From JBGPLJ01 sp963826145 (GTDB lineage: Bacteria > Pseudomonadota > Gammaproteobacteria > Steroidobacterales > Steroidobacteraceae): a stretch of DNA of 64,000 bases. A program made the translations under genes and the position numbers. Location of the stretch: contig CAWGVW010000001.1 in NCBI GenBank assembly GCA_963826145.1, positions 620,001 through 684,000 on the forward strand. The letters run 5' to 3'. The notes beneath the pieces were generated by a model that was given only the letters and a program-made list of their open reading frames with translations, did no database searches and was not told the DNA's origin. Positions 63,242-64,000 of the stretch are shown here, piece after piece. Position 1 is the stretch's first letter, and each line of letters starts with the position of its first letter.

Positions 63242-64000
63242 CCGTTCGTGCGCAGCCAGGTTGCAGCTTCCCGGGCAAAATAGCTGAGGACGATATCGGC
63301 GCCGGCCCGTCGGATCGCGATGAGGGATTCCATCATCGTGCGTTCGCGATCGGCCCAGCCGCGCTCGACGGCCGCCATGATCTGGGCGTATTCGCCGGAG
63401 ACCTGGTAAGCCGCGATCGGCGCATCGCAGACGGCCCGGATACGGGCGATGACATCGAGGTAGTAGCCGGCCGGTTTCACCATCACGATGTCGGCGCCTT
63501 CCTCAAGGTCGAGTTCGACTTCGCGCAGCGCCTCCCGAACGTTGGCGGGATTCATCTGATACGTCTTCTTGTCGCCAAATCCGGGAGCCGAGTCGAGCGC
63601 ATCCCGGAACGGCCCATAGAGGCTGCTCGCATACTTCGCGCTGTAGGCGAGGATGGCTACATCCGCATGGCCGTTTGCCTCGAGCGCTGCGCGGATCGCT
63701 CCGATGCGCCCATCCATCATGTCGCTCGGGGCGATCACGTCTGCGCCTGCATCGGCGTGCACGACGGCCATGCGAGCAAGCACTGCGTTCGTTTCATCGT
63801 TAACGATGATGCCGTCGCGCACAATGCCGTCGTGACCATGGATCGAATAGGGATCGAGTGCGACGTCGGTCATCACGCAGACGTCGGGAAAGCTCTTCTT
63901 GATCGCCCGGATGATGCGTGCATAGAACCCCTGGGGATCGAGGGCATAGCTCCCCTCATTGTCTTTGTGCTCGTCCGGAATCTTGGCGAACGGCAGGACG
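63238..64000 (-). CDS. hemB: Delta-aminolevulinic acid dehydratase (porphobilinogen synthase), N-terminus missing
   Basis: HemB joins two 5-aminolevulinate molecules into porphobilinogen. The frame is open to the window edge, so the first 70 or so codons are outside. Present are VLPFAKIPDEHKDNEGSYA, MTDVALDPYSIHGHDG, the active-site lysine regions AYSAKYASSLYGPFRD and IVMVKPAGYYLDVI, and the ending LSYFAREAATWL. It is followed by hemL with a four-base overlap. Confidence 0.95.
   Translation of the reverse strand, partial: VLPFAKIPDEHKDNEGSYALDPQGFYARIIRAIKKSFPDVCVMTDVALDPYSIHGHDGIVRDGIIVNDETNAVLARMAVVHADAGADVIAPSDMMDGRIGAIRAALEANGHADVAILAYSAKYASSLYGPFRDALDSAPGFGDKKTYQMNPANVREALREVELDLEEGADIVMVKPAGYYLDVIARIRAVCDAPIAAYQVSGEYAQIMAAVERGWADRERTMMESLIAIRRAGADIVLSYFAREAATWLRTNG

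Overview
This window looks like part of a GC-rich gammaproteobacterial chromosome, probably from the Xanthomonadales/Steroidobacterales side of the class. The evidence is gene content and order: truA-accD-folC-dedD-cvpA-purF, nrdR-ribD-ribE-ribB-ribH-nusB-thiL, xseB-ispA-dxs, a FimV-type polar hub protein, an EF-P/EpmA pair, Sco1, MiaE and a TonB-dependent receptor. The genus cannot be settled from the sequence alone. Nearly all of it is core housekeeping DNA. There is no prophage, CRISPR array, rRNA operon or recognisable transposase.

Layout: 1-0.9 kb, end of a TonB-dependent receptor; 1-1.7 kb, DUF4145 protein; 1.7-6.6 kb, histidine utilisation genes hutH/hutI facing away from hutF/hutG; 6.6-9.3 kb, ettA and a histone-deacetylase-family amidohydrolase; 9.36-9.57 kb, a 209-bp element with 42-bp inverted ends; 9.6-16.2 kb, glyA and the riboflavin/nusB/thiL cluster; 16.5-17.8 kb, a Ser/Thr kinase fused to a cyclic-nucleotide-binding domain; 17.8-21.9 kb, folE2, dxs, ispA and xseB on the minus strand; 22.0-24.6 kb, rubrerythrin, an Fe-S oxidoreductase and a DUF3501 gene behind a strong promoter and a perfect PerR/Fur-type palindrome; 24.7-28.9 kb, parE and parC (topoisomerase IV); 29-31 kb, a FimX-like c-di-GMP effector; 31.3-34.9 kb, efp, msrC, epmA, psd and sco; 35-37 kb, prmB and aroC; 37.3-40.4 kb, fimV; 40.4-47.5 kb, truA to a glycerate kinase; 47.5-54.5 kb, a second Ser/Thr kinase, miaE, lpxH, cyclophilin, gltX, cysS and folD; 54.6-55.0 kb, four tRNA genes; 55-62 kb, small transport and envelope genes and orphans; 62-64 kb, hemL and the start-truncated hemB.

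The most striking feature is a very regular reading-frame defect. parE and parC are broken by 39 single-base insertions (16 and 23) and no deletions, and dxs by about 11 more. In almost every case the extra base sits beside a codon's third position, so that the two adjacent bases give two synonymous codons. Removing one base at each site restores full-length proteins (ParE 634 aa, ParC 744 aa, Dxs about 630 aa). The same defect occurs once each in ribB, folE2 and ispA, twice in a small secreted protein gene and repeatedly at the end of the FimX-like gene. I read this as a consensus that kept both alleles at synonymous strain polymorphisms, so these genes are annotated as intact genes with damaged sequence, not as pseudogenes.

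The best biological leads are the peroxide-type operator in front of the rubrerythrin/Fe-S/DUF3501 operon, the structured 209-bp element before glyA, two Ser/Thr kinases with unusual partner domains, and a FimX-like protein whose GGDEF and EAL sites are both degenerate.
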